From Xanthobacteraceae bacterium (lineage in GTDB: Bacteria > Pseudomonadota > Alphaproteobacteria > Rhizobiales > Xanthobacteraceae), in assembly GCA_030040825.1 (NCBI GenBank), contig JASHSY010000393.1, forward strand, positions 1 to 9,360: a stretch of 9,360 nt of DNA, read 5' to 3'. Below the pieces are notes generated by a model that was given only the letters and a program-made list of their open reading frames with translations, made no database searches and was not told the origin of the DNA. This document shows positions 6,016-9,360 of this stretch, in pieces (positions within the stretch are counted from its first letter, which is position 1; each line of letters opens with the position of its first letter). The position numbers and the translations under genes were made by a program.

Positions 6016-6894
6016 ATGAAAATCGTTGCGTTCGAGGATCGGGACGGTGCACGGATCGGCGTTGTCGAGGGCGATCAAGTCGTCGATCTGCAAACCGCCG
6101 ACAGCAAGGTGCCGGCCGATCTCGGCGACGTGCTTAAGAGCAGCAATGGCAACCTCACGCCGCTCGCCGATCTCGCCAAACGCGCCCCGGCGAGCGCGCG
6201 AAAGCCGCTTTCCGATATTACCTATCGCCTGCCGATCGCGCGGCCGGGAAAGATCATCTGTCTCGGCTTGAATTATCTCGAACACGTCAAGGAAGGCGCC
6301 CAGCGTGACAACATTCCGAAATTTCCCACCATCTTCATGCGCGGCCGAACTTCGCTGGTGCCGCACGGAGCGCCGATTGTTCGGCCGCTGGTGACCGAGA
6401 CGCTCGATTATGAAGCCGAGATGATCCTTGTGGTCGGCAAGGGCGCCAAACATTTGACCGCGGCCAATGCGCTCTCCTGCGTTGCCGGTTACGCCTGCGG
6501 CAACGAGGGTTCGGTACGCGAATTCCAGCGCAAGACCACGCAATGGGACATGGGCAAGAATTTCGACCATACCGGTGGCTTCGGGCCGTGGTTTGTTTCC
6601 GCCGACGAACTTCCCGCCGGCGCCAAGGGACTAAAAATTGAGAGCCGGCTCAACGGCCAAGTCATGCAATCGGACAACACCGACAATATGATGTTCCCGG
6701 TGATTGAGATGCTGGTTTACCTCACCCAGGGCATGACGCTCGAGCCAGGTGACATCATCTTTACCGGCACGCCGTCGGGTGTCGGCTTCGCGCGCAAGCC
6801 GCCGGTCTGGATGAAAAACGGCGATGTCTGCGAAGTCGAGATTCAAGGGATTGGCGTCTTGCGCAATCCGATCGTCGACGAGAAGGCGGCCTGA
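6016..6894 (+). CDS. Fumarylacetoacetate hydrolase (FAH) family protein
   Basis: Cytoplasmic, metal-dependent enzyme of the FAH superfamily. Members cleave C-C bonds of 2,4-dioxo acids, decarboxylate oxaloacetate-like acids, or hydrate or isomerise aromatic breakdown products; this one cannot be assigned. The 292-residue length is normal. A small N-terminal domain (1-75) opens with MKIVAFEDRDGARIGVVEGD. The catalytic domain begins at GKIICLGLNYLEHVKEG (78-94). LDYEAEM (130-136) gives metal ligands E133 and E135. GNEGSVREFQ (162-171) has E164 where most relatives have Asp. WDMGKNFD (177-184) supplies the active-site Lys181. FTGTPSGVG (249-257) is the signature substrate loop. AAGGAA (6003-6008) lies 7 nt before the ATG. 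It is the first gene of a four-gene plus-strand run; the next start is 8 nt after its stop. Confidence 0.92.
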   Translation: MKIVAFEDRDGARIGVVEGDQVVDLQTADSKVPADLGDVLKSSNGNLTPLADLAKRAPASARKPLSDITYRLPIARPGKIICLGLNYLEHVKEGAQRDNIPKFPTIFMRGRTSLVPHGAPIVRPLVTETLDYEAEMILVVGKGAKHLTAANALSCVAGYACGNEGSVREFQRKTTQWDMGKNFDHTGGFGPWFVSADELPAGAKGLKIESRLNGQVMQSDNTDNMMFPVIEMLVYLTQGMTLEPGDIIFTGTPSGVGFARKPPVWMKNGDVCEVEIQGIGVLRNPIVDEKAA

Positions 6895-6902
6895 CGGCGG
6901 TC

Positions 6903-7898
6903 ATGCTGCGGTTGCAAACCTGGTTCGGCGTTCTGGCGGTGCTATGCGTGCTGTCGGCACCCGCCGCAGCGCAGGAACCGGTGCGGATCGGCATCGGCTC
7001 AGGACTTGCTTTTTTGCCGGCTTACATCTGCGATGATCTCGATCTGATCGAAAAATACGGCAAGCAAGCGCATCTCGACCTGAAAGCGACCTTTCCGCGC
7101 TTTGCCGGCGCCGGTCCGCTGCAGGAAGCGCTGGCCGCGGGGACGATCGACATCGCTCCGTTCGGCGTTGCGCCGTTGCTGTCGGAGTGGGAGAAAACGA
7201 GCGGCTCGCCGGGGCAGCTTTTGGCAGTCTCCGGCATGACGACGTTATCGCCGGTGCTTTTGACCAACCGGGCGAACGTGCGGACACTGGCCGATTTCGG
7301 CAAAGACGACCGCATCGCTATTCCCGCTGCGACCTCCCCGCAGCATTATTTCCTGCAGATGCAGTCGGAGAAATTGTTCGGCAAATACGATAAGCTGCGC
7401 AGCCGGATCGTGGTGCTACCGCATCCGCAAGCTGCCGCCATGCTGATGGAGGGAGGCGGTTCGCTTGCCGGCTATTTCTCCTCCGCCCCCTACACCGAGA
7501 TCGTGCTCGCCGATGGGCGCATCCACAAAGTCCTGAGCGGGGCCGACGTGATCGGTGGCAAGGCTTCGTTCCTGATCCTCGCGGCTTCGAAGACTTACGT
7601 GACGGCGCATCCGCGCGTGGTCGAGGCGATAGGCAAAGCCTTGGACGAGGCCGCCCGCCTGATCCACGACGATCCGCATCACGCGGCTGAACTTTTTCTC
7701 GTCCACGAGCCGTCGAAGACGCTTGACGTTACTGCCGTCGCCGCGATCATCGGCGACATCAAGGACGAGTTCGGCAGCCCGGTCCACGGCGTGCAGGCGT
7801 TTGCCGATTTTATGAGCCGGCACGGCGGCTTGAAAGCTCCGCCGAAGAGCTGGAAGGAGATCGTCGCGCCGGCCTTGCTGGATTCGCCGAGCAGCTGA
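6903..7898 (+). CDS. ABC transporter substrate-binding protein, NMT1/SsuA-like
   Basis: Periplasmic binding protein that would deliver a small organic ligand to an ABC importer. The 331-residue precursor has a classic Sec signal: positive R3, hydrophobic 7-19, and A-A-A at 21-23 with cleavage before Q24. The mature part starts EPVRIGIGSGLAFLPAYICDD, the first strand and helix of the NMT1/SsuA type. EALAAGTIDIAPFGVAPLL (75-93) is the usual 'amount-dependent' loop seen in nitrate, sulfonate, taurine and thiamine-precursor binding proteins. No cysteine lipobox. No permease or ATPase gene is in the window, so the partner is missing or elsewhere. Start ATG 6903 is 8 nt after the FAH stop with only a weak GGCGG ribosome site, suggesting translational coupling. 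The ligand cannot be told from sequence. Confidence 0.88.
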   Translation: MLRLQTWFGVLAVLCVLSAPAAAQEPVRIGIGSGLAFLPAYICDDLDLIEKYGKQAHLDLKATFPRFAGAGPLQEALAAGTIDIAPFGVAPLLSEWEKTSGSPGQLLAVSGMTTLSPVLLTNRANVRTLADFGKDDRIAIPAATSPQHYFLQMQSEKLFGKYDKLRSRIVVLPHPQAAAMLMEGGGSLAGYFSSAPYTEIVLADGRIHKVLSGADVIGGKASFLILAASKTYVTAHPRVVEAIGKALDEAARLIHDDPHHAAELFLVHEPSKTLDVTAVAAIIGDIKDEFGSPVHGVQAFADFMSRHGGLKAPPKSWKEIVAPALLDSPSS

Positions 7899-7951
7899 TA
7901 ACGCCGCTATCAAGCATTGGGCTAACCCACGCGGGATGAAGAGGTAACGCC

Positions 7952-8515
7952 ATGATTAGTGTTCTTTGTATTTGCGGCAGCCTGCGCAAAGGCTCGTACA
8001 ACCGGATGGTGATGAATGCATTGCCCGGCCTTGCGCCTGAAGGCATGAAGTTTTCCGAGTCGCCGCCGTTCGCCGAATTTCCGCTCTACAATGTTGATTC
8101 CCACGAAGCGAACGGCGTACCGGCGGCGGTACAAAAATTGGTCGATGCGGTCCGCGCCGCCGACGGCGTGATCTTCATCTCGCCGGAATATAATTTTTCC
8201 ATTCCCGGCGGCCTGAAGAACGCGATCGACTGGGTGTCGCGGGTGAAGGATCAACCGTTCGCCGGGAAACCGATTGCCATTCAATCGGCGGCCGGCGGAG
8301 GCCTTGGCGGCGGACGGATGCAGTATGATCTCCGGCGTGCCATGCTGTTTCTCAATGCCCCGACGTTGATCAAGCCGGAAATCTTCATCGGCAATGTATC
8401 GACACGGATCGACGCCAACACCGGTCAAATTACCGATCAGCAGACGGTCGGCTTCATCAAGCAGCAGCTCGAAGCCTTCGCCAAATTCATCGAGCAGCAC
8501 AAAGCCAGAAAATGA
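7952..8515 (+). CDS. NAD(P)H-dependent FMN reductase (ChrR/YieF-like flavodoxin fold)
   Basis: A 187-residue cytoplasmic flavoprotein that reduces FMN, quinones or azo/nitro compounds with NAD(P)H. GSLRKGSYNR (9-18) is the FMN phosphate loop. FISPEYNFSIPGGLKNAIDW (75-94) is the hallmark of the NADPH-dependent FMN reductase family. QSAAGGGLGGGRMQYDLR (111-128) is the loop over the flavin in ChrR-like members. Length is usual. GAGG (7941-7944) lies 7 nt before ATG 7952. It lies 53 nt after the binding protein and its stop is 35 nt before the SDR start. It might supply reduced flavin to an enzyme encoded elsewhere or act as a quinone reductase; no flavin monooxygenase gene is in the window. Confidence 0.93.
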   Translation: MISVLCICGSLRKGSYNRMVMNALPGLAPEGMKFSESPPFAEFPLYNVDSHEANGVPAAVQKLVDAVRAADGVIFISPEYNFSIPGGLKNAIDWVSRVKDQPFAGKPIAIQSAAGGGLGGGRMQYDLRRAMLFLNAPTLIKPEIFIGNVSTRIDANTGQITDQQTVGFIKQQLEAFAKFIEQHKARK

Positions 8516-8538
8516 TCATCAAAGCCGATCGAAACAGC

Positions 8539-8543
8539 GGAGG
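8539..8543 (+). promoter_or_regulatory. Ribosome binding site that fixes the SDR start
   Basis: GGAGG lies 7 nt before ATG 8551. An upstream in-frame ATG at 8512, overlapping the FMN reductase stop, would add 13 non-conserved residues without a ribosome site, so 8551 is preferred. Confidence 0.75.
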
Positions 8544-8550
8544 CACACTC

Positions 8551-9318
8551 ATGGGCCGGTTGGACGGCCGCGTTGCCATTGTTACCGGGGGAGCTAAGGG
8601 TATCGGCGCGCACTATGCGCGGGCGCTCGCCGCCGAGGGCGCGCGCCTGATGATCGCCGATATTGCCGACGGCAGCGAAGTCGCCGACGGCATCGCCCGC
8701 GCTCACGGCGCCAATTCGGTCGCGAGCGCGGTCATCGACGTCAGTGACGAGGCCGCGGTCAAAGAGCTCGTCGCGCAAACCATGGAGCGTTTTGGCAAGA
8801 TCGACGTTCTGATCAACAACGCCGCATTGTTTGCGCCGCTTAAGGAAACCAAGTGCACCGAGATCGACACAGCGGTCTGGGACCGCGTGATGGCGATCAA
8901 TCTGCGCGGACCATTTTTGATGGTGAAGCACGTCGCGCCGCACATGAAGGCGCAAGGCTACGGCAAGATCATCAACATCGGCTCGGGCACGGTGTTCAAG
9001 GGCATCCCGCGCTTTCTCCATTACGTGACCTCGAAGGGCGGCATTACGGCGTTTACCCGTTCGCTGTCGCGCGAGCTCGGGGAGCACGGCATCCGGGTCA
9101 ACACGCTGGCGCCGGGCTTTATCTTGAGCGACACGGTGGTGGCGGAGAATCCCAAGCACGTCGAAACCGCCGGCAAGGCGTCGGTCGCCGGCCGCGCCAT
9201 CCGCCGCGACGCCCATCCGCAGGACCTGCTCGGGGCCTTGATCTTCCTCGCGGGCGCCGAAAGCGACTTCGTCACCGGCCAGACGCTCGCCGTCGATGGC
9301 GGCAACGTGAACACTTAA
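8551..9318 (+). CDS. Short-chain dehydrogenase/reductase (classical SDR, probably NAD-dependent)
   Basis: A 255-residue cytoplasmic oxidoreductase acting on an unknown alcohol or ketone. VTGGAKGIGAHYA (11-23) is the cofactor glycine motif. D37 at the end of the second strand (LMIADIAD, 33-40) points to NAD(H) over NADP(H). NNAA (89-92) stands for the usual NNAG. N117 in MAINLRGPF, S145 in INIGSG, and Y158/K162 in YVTSK complete the catalytic tetrad, with the usual 13-residue Ser-Tyr spacing. NTLAPGFILSDT (184-195) and DFVTGQTLAVDGGN (239-252) are typical late motifs. It is the last gene of the run that begins at the FAH-family protein; 42 bases after its stop contain nothing I can identify. 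Confidence 0.95.
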   Translation: MGRLDGRVAIVTGGAKGIGAHYARALAAEGARLMIADIADGSEVADGIARAHGANSVASAVIDVSDEAAVKELVAQTMERFGKIDVLINNAALFAPLKETKCTEIDTAVWDRVMAINLRGPFLMVKHVAPHMKAQGYGKIINIGSGTVFKGIPRFLHYVTSKGGITAFTRSLSRELGEHGIRVNTLAPGFILSDTVVAENPKHVETAGKASVAGRAIRRDAHPQDLLGALIFLAGAESDFVTGQTLAVDGGNVNT

Positions 9319-9360
9319 AACCGCGCCGCATAGCCGCCCTGCCGCCACGCCAGCCCGCCG

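Noticed and set aside
7918..7929. Terminator or operator from TGGG-CTAA-CCCA between the binding protein and FMN reductase
   Set aside because: The stem is only 4 bp and no T run follows; easily chance.
8512..8550. Upstream SDR start overlapping the FMN reductase stop (ATGA)
   Set aside because: It has no ribosome site and adds 13 residues before the normal SDR N-terminus; GGAGG before 8551 favours the later start.
8437..9348. Minus-strand open frame (303 codons) opposite the SDR gene
   Set aside because: The SDR on the plus strand has all catalytic motifs; the antisense product has none.

Overview
The window is a GC-rich, densely coded bacterial chromosome segment. Codon use, short gaps and protein style suggest an alphaproteobacterium, most likely Hyphomicrobiales (Bradyrhizobium/Xanthobacteraceae-like). 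This is inferred from protein resemblance only; no rRNA or other marker gene is present. I see no tRNA, rRNA, CRISPR array, insertion sequence, phage gene or toxin-antitoxin pair. No gap exceeds 300 bases.

Layout. (1) Minus strand, 1-1535: a PuuE-like polysaccharide deacetylase family protein, followed after 11 nt by an MltB-type lytic murein transglycosylase that runs off the left edge. (2) 1536-1769: a 234-bp divergent control region. It holds a perfect 10-bp inverted pair (ATTGACGTTG) facing outward to the two operons, plus smaller repeats. (3) Plus strand, 1770-5901: egtB and egtD, the two core genes of ergothioneine biosynthesis, then an unnamed protein that I read as a divergent ATP-grasp enzyme, then an alpha/beta hydrolase with a GTG start. 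(4) Plus strand, 6016-9318: a second apparent operon encoding a fumarylacetoacetate hydrolase (FAH) family protein, an NMT1/SsuA-type periplasmic solute-binding protein, an NAD(P)H-dependent FMN reductase and a short-chain dehydrogenase/reductase.

How the genes may work together. EgtD trimethylates histidine to hercynine, and EgtB joins hercynine to a thiol donor with O2 to give a sulfoxide. No EgtA, EgtC or EgtE homologue is visible here. EgtB carries a Tyr-Tyr pair like that of enzymes that use free cysteine, so the short pathway is plausible, with a C-S lyase encoded elsewhere or supplied by a general lyase. The ATP-grasp-like protein and the hydrolase sit directly downstream and are the best candidates for something undescribed, such as tailoring or conjugation of ergothioneine or hercynine. 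That link rests on position alone. The second operon looks like uptake and breakdown of an unknown small organic compound, with an orphan binding protein and no permease or ATPase in view.

The genes on both strands look intact, except the first, which is cut by the window edge. The most useful items to check are the ATP-grasp-like gene beside egtBD, the mirrored promoter-like elements before egtB, and departures from standard active-site motifs in the deacetylase and the FAH-family protein.
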